Below, piece by piece: positions 35,679-44,337 of a DNA stretch of 64,000 bases (within the stretch, counting starts at the first letter, position 1; every line of letters begins with the position of its first letter). The stretch is from Rhizobium sp. WSM4643. Lineage in GTDB: Bacteria > Pseudomonadota > Alphaproteobacteria > Rhizobiales > Rhizobiaceae. Position numbers and translations under genes: made by a program. The notes under the pieces are model-generated. The model saw nothing but the letters and a program-made list of their open reading frames with translations, was not told where the DNA came from and searched no databases. The stretch covers positions 2,790,001 through 2,854,000 of the forward strand of contig NZ_CP104040.1 of NCBI RefSeq assembly GCF_025152745.1. The letters are read 5' to 3'.

Positions 35679-36344
35679 ATGAGAAAGCTAGTTGCTGCAG
35701 CCTTCGTCAGTTTGGACGGTGTCATGCAGGCGCCGGGCGGGCCGCGGGAGGATCCGACCGGCGGCTTCACGCAGGGCGGCTGGACCGTCAATTATTGGGA
35801 CGAGCCGATGGGCCAGTTCATGGGCGGGATCTTTACCGATCCCTTCGAACTGCTGCTTGGCCGCAAGACCTACGAAATCTTCGCCGCGCACTGGCCCTTC
35901 GTCGGGAAAGACGATCCAATCGGCAAGGTCTTCAACGCCGTGACCAAATATGTCGCGACCACTTCCACGGAGCCGCTCACCTGGGCAAATTCCGTCGCCC
36001 TGCGTGGCGAAGCCGCCGCCGAAATCGCCCGGTTGAAACGAGAGGACGGTCCCGTCCTCCTGACACAGGGCAGCAGCGGCCTGTTGCAGACCCTATTGGC
36101 GCATGACCTGATCGACGAATTCCGGCTCCTGACTTTTCCGCTCGTCCTCGGCCAGGGCAAACGCCTGTTCGGTCAAGGCGCCAAGCCGCAGGCGCTGAAG
36201 CTCACTGCCAACACGATATCGACGACGGGCGTCATCATGAGCGTCTACGAGCGCGCCGGCGCAATCAAGACAGGCACATTCGAGCTGGCGCAGCCCTCGG
36301 AGGCCGAGATCGAACGCCGGGAGCGGATGAAGCGTGAAGGCTGA
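35679..36344 (+). CDS. Dihydrofolate reductase family protein (RibD C-terminal domain)
   Basis: 221 residues. RKLVAAAFVSLDGVMQAPGG at the start and LLGRKTYEIFAAHWP are the signatures of the YyaP/YwjB-like RibD_C group; a C-terminal cofactor-binding block has VLLTQGSSGLLQTLL. Likely a soluble NADPH-dependent reductase of unknown substrate, not the essential DHFR (that is folA in this window). It follows the nicotinamidase by 99 bases and ends 66 bases before the pncA relic begins. GAGTTGAGAG precedes the ATG. Confidence 0.88.
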   Translation: MRKLVAAAFVSLDGVMQAPGGPREDPTGGFTQGGWTVNYWDEPMGQFMGGIFTDPFELLLGRKTYEIFAAHWPFVGKDDPIGKVFNAVTKYVATTSTEPLTWANSVALRGEAAAEIARLKREDGPVLLTQGSSGLLQTLLAHDLIDEFRLLTFPLVLGQGKRLFGQGAKPQALKLTANTISTTGVIMSVYERAGAIKTGTFELAQPSEAEIERRERMKREG

Positions 36345-36410
36345 ACGCGCCTTTGCGATTGCGGGGCCGCGGGCACTGTCGCGTCCCGTCTATAGGCTCG
36401 TGCCCTTGTT

Positions 36411-36519
36411 CGTCTATTCGCGCTCCAATCGCGGCGCCACTCCCGAAGGTGTTGCCGCCACAATCGACGAAATGCGGACGCAAGTCACAATGATCAAATG
36501 CGTGGACGTGTGTAAATAA
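36411..36519 (+). pseudogene. Decayed 3' fragment of a nicotinamidase gene
   Basis: The frame FVYSRSNRGATPEGVAATI-DEMRTQ aligns with RFIEDASRGITPEGVAAAI-EEMRAH of the intact PncA (about residues 171-195), and 39 of 51 bases from 36430 match the intact gene from 35484. The remainder reads into noise and stops at TAA 36517-36519. No catalytic part remains and there is no own start codon for a PncA protein. It looks like an old duplication of the pncA 3' end left on the far side of the RibD-like gene. Confidence 0.75.
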
Positions 36520-36535
36520 GCTGCCGGCCGGTAGA

Positions 36536-38122
36536 TTATTTCAGGACGTAGACGTCGAACGTCTCATCGCTTCCGACAACCGCGCCGAAACGCTTGACGA
36601 GGCTTGTCGCGCTCTGGAAATCAGAAATATCTTCCGGCGTCAGAATCAACCGCCAAACGTAGCTTTCACGCAGGGAAACGGGCGCAGTAATCTGATCAAG
36701 TCGTTGTGAAAGAAGGATGACAACAGGGACACGCTCACTCTGCTGCAATCGGTGTGCCGTTTGCAGAATATCGGCAAGGCTGAGCGAAAGCCGCGCATTC
36801 CGGGTATATCGTACGATGGTGCCGAACCGCTCCTCCCGCAGAAGATAGGTGCGGTTGCGGACGTAATAGGGCAAGGCTTCCACCAGATAGTCGGGATCCG
36901 CCATGATGACCGCATCCTTGAGATCGGGGCGCGATTGAATGAACGCACCGAGATCCTTGCTTCGGCTCAGGGGTATTTCGGCTATGAAGGCCTGGTGGAC
37001 CTTCTCGACGCCGGACACGACCTGTAGCGCCAGCAATATCAGGAAGCACAGGCGCCCCAACTTTACGATGCCGCCAACAGACTCGATGCCTGCAACGCCC
37101 GCCCCGTCGCGCTGAGACTCTACGGCAGTGATCGCGATCATGAAAACCAGCCAGAGCGCCTGATGTCTGTATCCGCCGGGATAGACAAGCGTAAAAAGCA
37201 GCGAAAGCCCCAAGAGAACCAGTCCCGCTGCGATCATCGCCGGCCATTGGTTCGCCAGCGCCAACAGGCTGCCGTAGATGAGCACGGACATCAACGCTGC
37301 GAAAATCTGGGCGGCCAACGGATACGCAACGACCAGTTCAAGGACGCTGTTGGGATAGAACGCCATAAAATGGGAACTGGTCAGGGCAAAAGCGCGAAGG
37401 ACAAGCAAAGCGAAATTCTCGCCGCTGAGATCGTTCTGCCCCGTATCGTTGAAGGTCGGATAGACTGTTACGAAACATAAAACAATTCCAACCGCGGCAA
37501 TGGCAGCGGCGGTCGCAAAGGCCCGATATGCCGTCAGAGGCGGCCTTGGCCGGGCCAGAATTAAATCGAAAAACCAATAGGCGAGGAAGCCGCCGACGAG
37601 GACGACCGAATGGACGTTCGTATTTGCCAGCAGGGCAAACAACAGGCCGAGCAATATCCCGTTGCGTGCTCCTTTCTCCCAACTGAGGACGATAAGGAAA
37701 ATCACCAGCATGCTGATGCCGTAATTTCGCGACATCGCGGCATAATCGAAAATCGAAAAGCTGCCGAACAGCGACAGAAGCATGATGGAAAGCGGCAGTT
37801 TCAGCCTGAAAACAAGGAGATAGGCCGCGGTCGCTGCAATCGTCAGTGCGACGATCTTCAGGACGACAGGTGAGCCGACCACGGCATAGGCGGCGCGCAG
37901 CAGAATATACCAGACAGCAGGATGACCCTCACCACGCATCCGGCGAAGCATATCGATGAAGTTATCCCCTTGAAGCGCGAGTGACAACGCACGAACCTCG
38001 TCACGCCAGACCGTTTCGGACAAGCAGAGCGCAGACGCCAGCGCAAGCCAGACCATAAGGATCAACGCCTTGCCGAGCTTGGCGGATCGAGGTTCATCGA
38101 TAACAGAGACAATCACGGCCAT
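36536..38122 (-). CDS. Polytopic membrane glycosyltransferase-like protein (GT39/ArnT-like)
   Basis: 528 residues from the ATG at 38122 (MAVIVSVIDEPRS); another ATG at 38158 and a longer frame to 38305 are possible, and none has a clear ribosome binding site. About ten to eleven membrane segments. The first extracytoplasmic loop has ETVWRDEVRALSLALQG and GEGHPAVWYILLRAAY, the Asp-Glu and His-Pro pattern of lipid-linked sugar transferases (PMT/ArnT, GT39/83 group). The C-terminal soluble part is about 120 residues. It probably transfers a sugar from a polyprenyl carrier to an envelope or exported acceptor. Confidence 0.75.
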   Translation of the reverse strand: MAVIVSVIDEPRSAKLGKALILMVWLALASALCLSETVWRDEVRALSLALQGDNFIDMLRRMRGEGHPAVWYILLRAAYAVVGSPVVLKIVALTIAATAAYLLVFRLKLPLSIMLLSLFGSFSIFDYAAMSRNYGISMLVIFLIVLSWEKGARNGILLGLLFALLANTNVHSVVLVGGFLAYWFFDLILARPRPPLTAYRAFATAAAIAAVGIVLCFVTVYPTFNDTGQNDLSGENFALLVLRAFALTSSHFMAFYPNSVLELVVAYPLAAQIFAALMSVLIYGSLLALANQWPAMIAAGLVLLGLSLLFTLVYPGGYRHQALWLVFMIAITAVESQRDGAGVAGIESVGGIVKLGRLCFLILLALQVVSGVEKVHQAFIAEIPLSRSKDLGAFIQSRPDLKDAVIMADPDYLVEALPYYVRNRTYLLREERFGTIVRYTRNARLSLSLADILQTAHRLQQSERVPVVILLSQRLDQITAPVSLRESYVWRLILTPEDISDFQSATSLVKRFGAVVGSDETFDVYVLK

Positions 38123-38282
38123 AAGACGCAACCCGGTGAACGAAAGCGTCACGACCATATCGGCGCAGAAATAAATTGGCGTTAAGTGAGGGCCTCTTTT
38201 GGTTTCAGGGCGCTGAAGCATGTCGCGCGAAACTGTGCAGCGGTTTAAGCGCGACAAGCGAATTTGAAGATCGCGACGCGCT

Positions 38283-38528
38283 TTAGAATTTTTCCTCCCT
38301 CTCAAGCAGATGGATATCCTCAGCTACGTCGTCCATTCTCTGCAATAATGCGGCCTGGGCATCTCGTAGCCCTCGATTGTAAAAGTACGGCCCGATCTCC
38401 TCGGCGAAGAAGTCAAGCAGGAATTCAGCCGGCAATGCACCGATGGGATCGAGTTCCCGGCCGAAATAAGCGCGGATGCGCGAAACGATTTCAGCCTTTT
38501 CTTCCTTGGAAAATTCGATCTTTTTCAT
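38283..38528 (-). CDS. DUF2164 family protein
   Basis: 81 residues, acidic and helical: MKKIEFSKEEKAEIVSRIRAY...ALPAEFLLDFFAEEIGPYFYNRGL is the DUF2164 pattern. The function is unknown. It lies upstream of the glycosyltransferase on the same strand, 160 bases away from its start, and may share its transcript. Confidence 0.85.
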   Translation of the reverse strand: MKKIEFSKEEKAEIVSRIRAYFGRELDPIGALPAEFLLDFFAEEIGPYFYNRGLRDAQAALLQRMDDVAEDIHLLEREEKF

Positions 38529-38661
38529 GATTTCCTCTTTGCCGAATGCGATCGGGACTTTGATGGTTCAGCAAAATCGATTGGTCAATCAAGGAAATTC
38601 AATTGCCGTCGCAAGCCGTAGACCATAAGGGAAAACTTGAATTCCAACTGGACAAGATCGC

Positions 38662-39393
38662 ATGAATCGCGCCGACTTTGTTGAAGGTTTGCGGGGCGGC
38701 TCCGCCGTTGCGTTGGCATCGGCGCCCTTTGGCGCTCTCTTCGGAGCGCTGGCGGTCGAAAATGGCATGTCGCTTTCCGAAGCCGCCTTCATGAGCGCCA
38801 CCGTCTATGCAGGCGCCAGCCAGATGGTCGGCATCGAACTCTTCGGTCACAACGTCCACGCCTGGCTGATCGTATTGTCGATCCTCGCCGTCAATTTCCG
38901 CCACGTGCTCTATTCGGCGGCGCTGGCGCGCTACATCGGCCATTTCACGCCGGTGCAGAAATTCTTTACCTTTTTTCTCCTCGTCGATCCGCAATTCGCC
39001 GAAGCAGTCAAGCGCGCCGAGGCCGGCCGGCAACTCACCTTCGCCTGGTATTTCGGCTTCGCCATCATCATCTACATTCCGTGGGTGCTGATCAGCATCG
39101 CCGGCGGCCTGCTCGGCGGCTTCATCGGTGATCCCAAGGCCATCGGCCTCGACATCCTGTTGCCGGCTTATTTCCTCGGCATCGTTCTCGGCTTCCGCAA
39201 GCGAGACAATTTCCTGCCCGTGGCGCTCGTCAGCGCGGTGGCATCCGTGTTCGCCTACCGCTACGTCGGCTCGCCCTGGCATGTCAGCCTCGGTGCCGCC
39301 GTTGGCATCGTGCTTGCCGCCCTGTTGCCGCTGCCGCCGCAACCGCAAGATCTCGAAGCCGACGCCCTTCAATCCGAAGTGCACGAGGTCTGA
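38662..39393 (+). CDS. azlC: AzlC family branched-chain amino acid exporter subunit
   Basis: 243 residues with about seven hydrophobic segments. The start DFVEGLRGGSAVALASAPFGALFGALA and MSLSEAAFMSATVYAGASQMVGIELFG are AzlC hallmarks. With AzlD it exports branched-chain amino acids or their analogues (azaleucine resistance in Bacillus). The azlD gene begins three bases after the stop. Confidence 0.93.
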   Translation: MNRADFVEGLRGGSAVALASAPFGALFGALAVENGMSLSEAAFMSATVYAGASQMVGIELFGHNVHAWLIVLSILAVNFRHVLYSAALARYIGHFTPVQKFFTFFLLVDPQFAEAVKRAEAGRQLTFAWYFGFAIIIYIPWVLISIAGGLLGGFIGDPKAIGLDILLPAYFLGIVLGFRKRDNFLPVALVSAVASVFAYRYVGSPWHVSLGAAVGIVLAALLPLPPQPQDLEADALQSEVHEV

Positions 39394-39396
39394 GCC

Positions 39397-39705
39397 ATGG
39401 AATTCGATCTTCACATGGCGCTCGTTATCCTCGCCGCAGCCGCCGCCACCTTCGCCACCCGCATCGGCGGCTATATCCTCATCACCCGAATGAAAAGTAT
39501 CCCCCCGCGCATGGAGGCGGCGCTGAATGCCGTTCCGGCGGCCGTGCTGACGACGCTCGTCGCACCCGCCTTCTTCATCGGCGGCTGGGAATCGAAGCTG
39601 GCGCTGATCGCCGCCCTATTCATCGGCTTGCGCTTCACCCATACATGGATGCTGGTCGCCGCCTGGATCGTCGTGATGACTTGGCGCCACACGATCGGCG
39701 CCTGA
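39397..39705 (+). CDS. azlD: AzlD family exporter subunit
   Basis: 102 residues, three to four hydrophobic segments, with the AzlD signature TFATRIGGYILITRMKSIPPRMEAALNAVPAAVL. Small partner of AzlC; both are required for export. Co-transcribed with azlC (3-base gap). Confidence 0.92.
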   Translation: MEFDLHMALVILAAAAATFATRIGGYILITRMKSIPPRMEAALNAVPAAVLTTLVAPAFFIGGWESKLALIAALFIGLRFTHTWMLVAAWIVVMTWRHTIGA

Positions 39706-39774
39706 GCACCGGCCCGAAAGCCGGCGCAGAAACTCAAGGCATTACAACGTCGCCGACGCTGTGATGCCGTTTTC

Positions 39775-41610
39775 TCAATATTCCAGCGGCAGCGTCGCGT
39801 TTTCGAGCCACGCCCTGACATCGTGATCGTGGATGAGCGGCATCAGCGCCTCGCATGTGCGGCGATGATAGTCGTTGAACCAGTGCAGTTCGTCGTGGGT
39901 CAGAAGCTCGGGAATGACAAGGCTGCGGTCGATCGGGCAGAAAGTCAGCGTTTCGAATCCGAGCATCGGCGCATCGCCGCCCTCGATCTCCTCGGCCCCG
40001 CGCACATAGATCAGGTTCTCGATGCGGATGCCGAAACTGCCGGGCCGATAATAACCCGGTTCGTTCGAAAGGATCATGCCGGGCAGCAGTTCCTGCGTCG
40101 AAAGCCTGGAGATGCGCTGCGGCCCCTCATGCACCGAGAGATAGGAGCCGACGCCGTGGCCTGTGCCGTGAGCGAAATCGACGCCGGCCCGCCACAGCGC
40201 GATGCGCGCCAGCGGATCGAGGTCGCAGCCGCGCGTGCCCTTCGGGAAACGTGCCGTGCTGATCTCTATCATCCCCTTCAGCACCAGCGTGAAGAAGCGC
40301 CGATGCTCTTCCGATACCGTACCTATGCCGACGGTGCGGGTGATGTCTGTCGTGCCGTTGATATATTGCGCACCCGAATCGATCAGGAAGAGTTCGCCGG
40401 CCTCGATCAACCGGTTGGTCTCGGTCGTCACGCGGTAATGCATGATCGCCGCATGTTCGCCGGCGCCCGAAATCGTGTCGAAGGAAATGTCCTTCAGAGG
40501 GTTCTGCATGCTCTGGCCGACGCGGGCACGCGCCGCTTCGAGATGCTCGGCAGCAGCGATCTCGCTCACCGTGCCAGGCTTCGTCTGCGACAGCCAACAG
40601 AGGAATTCCACCATCGCCGCCCCGTCCTGCAGATGTGCGGCGGCCGAGCCGTTGATCTCGACGTCGTTCTTCACCGCGCGCGGCAGCTTGGCGGGATCGG
40701 CGCCCTCCACCACTTCGCCGCCCGCCTTACGGATGATCTCCGCCAGCGCATAGGCGGCGATATCAGGGTCGATCAGCACGCGGCCGCCATCTCGCGAAAC
40801 GGCGGCAAGCCTCTCCTCCAACGCCGAGGGCGGCAATTGTGTGCAGATCTGCGCGAGATAGGCCTCCGGCTCGATGCCGGTCTTGCGCTTGTCGAGGAAG
40901 AGCTCTGCCCGGCCGTCGGCATGAATGATGGCGCGCGCCAGCGGATGCGGCGTGTGCGGCACGTCGGCGCCGCGGATATTGAAGGCCCAGGCAACCGAAG
41001 AGGGATCGGCGATCAGCACCGCCGCAAGGTTCTTCTTCGAAAGATCGGTGGCGATCGTCGCGATTTTGTCCCTGGCCAGCATGCCGGCCTGCGCGAGGTT
41101 CTGGATGCTGACCGCGCCGAGCGGCTCGGTTGGCCGGTCGCTCCAAAGCCTGTCGAGCGGATTGTGCGGCAGGAAGACCAGCGTGCCGCCAATCTGCGAA
41201 AGCGCCTTTTCCAGACGGCGCACCTCTGCACCCGCATGCAGCCATGGGTCGACGCCTAGCCGCAGGCCCTTGCCGCCGTTTGCGGCAAGCCAGAGGTGCG
41301 GCGGTTCGTTCACGAGGTCGCCGCCCGAAAAGACCGAACCGTCGACCTGTTCGGCAAGCTGAGTCACATAGCGCCCGTCGACGAAGACGATCGCCTGCGT
41401 GCGCAGGATGAGCGCAATACCGGCCGACCCGGTAAAGCCCGTCAGCCATGCCAAGCGCTCCGAACATGCGGGAACATATTCGCCGTTGAACTCGTCGGCG
41501 CGCGGCACGAGAAAGGCGTCGATGCCGAGCGAATCGAAACCGGCGCGCAGCGCCGATACGCGATCCCTGCCGAATTGCGGCGTGGAAGTGACTTCGAAAG
41601 ACTGGAACAT
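39775..41610 (-). CDS. Aminopeptidase P family protein (Xaa-Pro, M24B)
   Basis: 611 residues from the ATG at 41610 (MFQSFEVTSTPQFGRDR); 17 more residues are possible upstream. Two creatinase-like N-terminal domains (about 1-300) precede the M24 catalytic domain. Metal ligands: Asp in LIDSGAQYINGTTDITRTVG (two), His in FAHGTGHGVGSYLSVHEGP, Glu in NEPGYY, Glu in RIENLIYV. It removes N-terminal residues before proline; the three-domain length fits the eukaryotic-like APP1 group found in rhizobia. Confidence 0.93.
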   Translation of the reverse strand: MFQSFEVTSTPQFGRDRVSALRAGFDSLGIDAFLVPRADEFNGEYVPACSERLAWLTGFTGSAGIALILRTQAIVFVDGRYVTQLAEQVDGSVFSGGDLVNEPPHLWLAANGGKGLRLGVDPWLHAGAEVRRLEKALSQIGGTLVFLPHNPLDRLWSDRPTEPLGAVSIQNLAQAGMLARDKIATIATDLSKKNLAAVLIADPSSVAWAFNIRGADVPHTPHPLARAIIHADGRAELFLDKRKTGIEPEAYLAQICTQLPPSALEERLAAVSRDGGRVLIDPDIAAYALAEIIRKAGGEVVEGADPAKLPRAVKNDVEINGSAAAHLQDGAAMVEFLCWLSQTKPGTVSEIAAAEHLEAARARVGQSMQNPLKDISFDTISGAGEHAAIMHYRVTTETNRLIEAGELFLIDSGAQYINGTTDITRTVGIGTVSEEHRRFFTLVLKGMIEISTARFPKGTRGCDLDPLARIALWRAGVDFAHGTGHGVGSYLSVHEGPQRISRLSTQELLPGMILSNEPGYYRPGSFGIRIENLIYVRGAEEIEGGDAPMLGFETLTFCPIDRSLVIPELLTHDELHWFNDYHRRTCEALMPLIHDHDVRAWLENATLPLEY

Positions 41611-41763
41611 GCTGGAAACCCGAATGATTGAGACGAATCCGGTTAATGGGATGCCGGCCATGTTAGCGAAATTTCAACTGATGGGGAGAAAAAGCGACCA
41701 AGCGAGTCGAAAGCCCTGGGACCGCTCAACATTTTGACGGAACTGTGACGCCAAAAGTTAATT

Positions 41764-41780
41764 TGGCACGCTTTATGCAT
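41764..41780 (+). promoter_or_regulatory. Sigma-54-type promoter before the 57-residue gene
   Basis: TTGGCACG-CTTT-ATGCAT: GG at 41765-41766 and GC at 41777-41778 are separated by exactly ten bases, the RpoN -24/-12 spacing. It matches the consensus TGGCACG-N4-TTGC with one mismatch. A sigma-70-like pair TTGACG (41734) and GTTAAT (41757) also lies just upstream, so the gene might have two starts. The predicted transcript begins about 95-100 bases before the small ORF. Confidence 0.6.
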
Positions 41781-41888
41781 TGGCCGCATGGCTCCCATGA
41801 GCGAAACCCTCTGCCTCCGCATTTCAGAATGGCTATATAGGCGTCATCGAACGGTTCGCGATGAACCTATAACAAAGGAATTCTTGAA

Positions 41889-42062
41889 ATGACTGCCTCT
41901 CTCTCGCGCTTCGCATATAGCAGCCCGGTGCAGGCTGGCGAACGCCAGACCGTGCGTCACGTGATCGGCGCCCGCCGCCCGCAAAACGAGGACAGCCTCA
42001 AGCTGCTCGGCGCCGGCCAGCGGGCCACGCGCCACAAGGGCGCCCCCAGCTACGCGTTCTAA
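41889..42062 (+). CDS. Small basic protein, 57 residues, unknown
   Basis: ATG at 41889 with AAAGGA 10-15 bases upstream; 57 codons to TAA. Sequence start MTASLSRFAYSSPVQAGERQ and end RATRHKGAPSYAF. It is strongly basic (eight Arg, two Lys, three His), has no Cys and no hydrophobic segment. I do not recognise a family. It has its own upstream promoter signal of the sigma-54 type and a strong terminator downstream, so it is a complete transcription unit. Function unknown; a nucleic-acid or membrane-surface binder would fit its charge. It is too short for standard ORF callers and could be missed. Confidence 0.65.
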   Translation: MTASLSRFAYSSPVQAGERQTVRHVIGARRPQNEDSLKLLGAGQRATRHKGAPSYAF

Positions 42063-42175
42063 GCCTGAAAGCCAGTCCGTCTCCTCCCTCCCGGACCGGC
42101 CTATTGGAATGCAGTAGAGCCCGCTTGAGCGCTCCTCCCCTTGAGCTCGCGGGCATTGACCGGATAGACCGGTCG

Positions 42176-42205
42176 AAGGCGGTGCCATCGGCACCGCCTT
42201 TTTCT
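42176..42205 (+). terminator. Terminator after the 57-residue gene
   Basis: AAGGCGGTGCC / GGCACCGCCTT forms a perfect 11-bp stem with a three-base loop, followed by TTTCTT. It lies 114 bases past the small ORF stop. Confidence 0.85.
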
Positions 42206-42263
42206 TATCTTCAACAAGGCTTGGGAGGTACGCTATCCTGTGGAATGATCGGTCGCAGCTTGC

Positions 42264-42430
42264 TCTCTCTTCTCCCCTCGGAGAGAAGATGGCCCGAAGG
42301 GTCGGACGAGGAGGCCACACGGCAGGCAATTCATTGCCCTTCGCTGCGCTCTGCGCATTCGCGGCTTCGCCGCTCACCCCCTCATCGCCTCGCTATCGTT
42401 CCGGCACTTCTCCCCGCTGGGGAGAAGAGG
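42264..42430. repeat. Rhizobial intergenic mosaic repeat with terminal hairpins
   Basis: Both ends carry the same hairpin theme: TCTTCTC / GAGAAGA (42268-42274 / 42283-42289) and CTTCTCCCC-GCT-GGGGAGAAG (42407-42427). The inside contains GGCCCGAAGGGTCGGACGAGG-like sequence, short GC-rich steps and CCCCCTCATCGCCTC, the style of repeats found many times in Rhizobiales intergenic DNA. With the terminator it fills the 400 bases between the small ORF and prmA. Confidence 0.65.
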
Positions 42431-42463
42431 GACACCGCATTCGCCTCCCCACTCTCGCCTTCA

Positions 42464-43342
42464 TCAAGGCCGATCGAGGTGGATGGTCACCCAGCCGTTG
42501 CGCCAGATGGTTCTGACGTGGCGAAGCCGCGCGCCATTATAGGCGGCAATCACCTTCCAGCGTTGCCCGGCAAGGATGCCGGAGAGAATGACCGATCCGC
42601 CAGGCGCAAGATGCGTCGCAAGCTTCGGTGCCATGCGGATCAGCGGCCGCGCGAGAATATTGGCGATGATGAGATCGAAGGGACCGTGCTCGGAAAAGGC
42701 CGTCGAGTGGAAGCCCGGCGCTGTCCTGGTGACGATGCCCGAGGCGATGCCGTTGCGGCGCACGTTCTCGGCCGCCACCTTCGTCGCGATCGGATCGATG
42801 TCGGTCGCCAGCACCGGTATGTTCCTGAGCTTGCGCACCGCAATCGCCAGTACACCGCTGCCGGTGCCGAGATCGAGCGCGTTGCAGACCGAACGCGAGC
42901 GCACCACGGCATCGATCACCTCGAGGCAGCCCGCCGTCGTGCCATGATGGCCGGTGCCGAAGGCCTGGCCGGCATCGATCTCGATGGCGATGTCGCCGGG
43001 GCGGATCTTGTCGCGGTCATGCGAGCCATGCACCAGGAAGCGCCCTGCCCGGACGGGCTTCAGCCCCTCCAGCGATTTCACCACCCAGTCGATCTCGGGG
43101 ATGACTTCCCGCTCCAGCCGGGCATCGGGAAAAGAGGCCTTCAATGCGTCCTTGACGCGGGAATGCACCTCAGCCTCGTCCTCGGCCATCATGTAGATCG
43201 AGGCTTCCCAGATATCCTTCTTCTCATCGATCTCCGTGGTGCCGATGGCAAAGTCTTCTTCACCGAAGACCGCGCTCAGAAGGTCGAGGATCTCTTCGGC
43301 CTTGCTTTCGGTCGTCGTCACGTAAAGGCGGATTTCACTCAC
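42464..43342 (-). CDS. prmA: Ribosomal protein L11 methyltransferase
   Basis: 292 residues. An N-terminal substrate-recognition part (about 1-110) is followed by the SAM-dependent methyltransferase domain: motif I ALDLGTGSGVLAIAVRKL, post-I VLATDIDPIATKVA, catalytic region DLIIANILARPLIRMAP. PFIEIDAGQAFGTGHHGTT-like sequence (IEIDAGQAFGTGHHGTT) is the PrmA signature. It trimethylates L11 of the ribosome. Single gene. Confidence 0.94.
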   Translation of the reverse strand: MSEIRLYVTTTESKAEEILDLLSAVFGEEDFAIGTTEIDEKKDIWEASIYMMAEDEAEVHSRVKDALKASFPDARLEREVIPEIDWVVKSLEGLKPVRAGRFLVHGSHDRDKIRPGDIAIEIDAGQAFGTGHHGTTAGCLEVIDAVVRSRSVCNALDLGTGSGVLAIAVRKLRNIPVLATDIDPIATKVAAENVRRNGIASGIVTRTAPGFHSTAFSEHGPFDLIIANILARPLIRMAPKLATHLAPGGSVILSGILAGQRWKVIAAYNGARLRHVRTIWRNGWVTIHLDRP

Positions 43343-43410
43343 GATAGGCGGTCTTTCCCGTTTCCGTTGCCCGCCGCCGGTCGAGCCAACGCCCCATCAC
43401 GCTGAAGCTG

Positions 43411-44019
43411 TCACCCCTTGCTGGCGAGATTCTCCAGCTTCTTTACCGCCGTGTCCGGGTTTTCGCCATAGGCGATCGTTCCGGAAAACCGCCCGGCCGA
43501 ATCGAGCAGGAAGACCGAGGCGGTGTGATCCATCGTGTAGTCGCCGTTCGGATCCTTCTCGTCGACCGGCACTTTCTTGGCGTAGACGCGGAAACCCTTG
43601 ATGACGTCGGCGATCTTGTCAGGCGCGCCTGAAATGCCGATGATGCGCTTGGAAACATTGGAGACGTATTCGTTCATGATCTCAGGCGTGTCGCGCTCCG
43701 GATCGACGGTCACGAAATAGGCCTGTAGCTTGTCGCCCTTCGGATCCACCTTCTCCATCCATCCGTTCAACTCGAAAAGTGTCGTCGGGCAGACTTCCGG
43801 GCAATGGGTAAAGCCGAAGAACAGCGCCGTCGGCTTACCGCGCAACGCCTGCTCGGTGATCGGCTGCCCGCTTTGGGAGACCAGAGTGAAGGGCACGCCG
43901 AAGGGCGGTTCGGCCACCATGTCCCTCGACTTCGTCAGGTTGAGCGTGTAGGCACCAAGAAACCCGGCAAGTATCAGGACACCGACCCAGACGGCGATGC
44001 GGAATGTCTTCATTGGCAT
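43411..44019 (-). CDS. SCO1/SenC family copper chaperone
   Basis: 202 residues from the ATG at 44019, with GAGGATC directly upstream; the longer frame to 44094 lacks a signal. An N-terminal anchor (about 6-25) and a thioredoxin fold with the copper motif CPEVC and the distant His in DHTASVFLLD. It assists assembly of the CuA centre of cytochrome c oxidase, facing the periplasm. It lies 68 bases upstream of prmA on the same strand. Confidence 0.93.
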   Translation of the reverse strand: MPMKTFRIAVWVGVLILAGFLGAYTLNLTKSRDMVAEPPFGVPFTLVSQSGQPITEQALRGKPTALFFGFTHCPEVCPTTLFELNGWMEKVDPKGDKLQAYFVTVDPERDTPEIMNEYVSNVSKRIIGISGAPDKIADVIKGFRVYAKKVPVDEKDPNGDYTMDHTASVFLLDSAGRFSGTIAYGENPDTAVKKLENLASKG

Positions 44020-44337
44020 GATCCTCGATCCGGGCGGAGAACGCGCGGCCCGCCCTTGCCCCGCGTGATTATAGCCTCGACCGGACGCGCGCAATTCAAG
44101 AATATGTTTTCTGACCGGTGGTTAATTGTCTCACCGATAGAAACTGCAACGGCAGCGAAATCCGACGTCGGGAATCTGCGCGGATCAAAAATGGCATGTT
44201 TGTGAATAGCTTGCCTTTAGAGCGGCGGATAATCGGAAAATACATATCGTTAGGAAAGACTTAAGCCGTCACATCTATATTTAACAGCGGTTCTGCATCG
44301 CCTCTCCCGCCGGAGACAACTGGGAAGAATTCTGACC

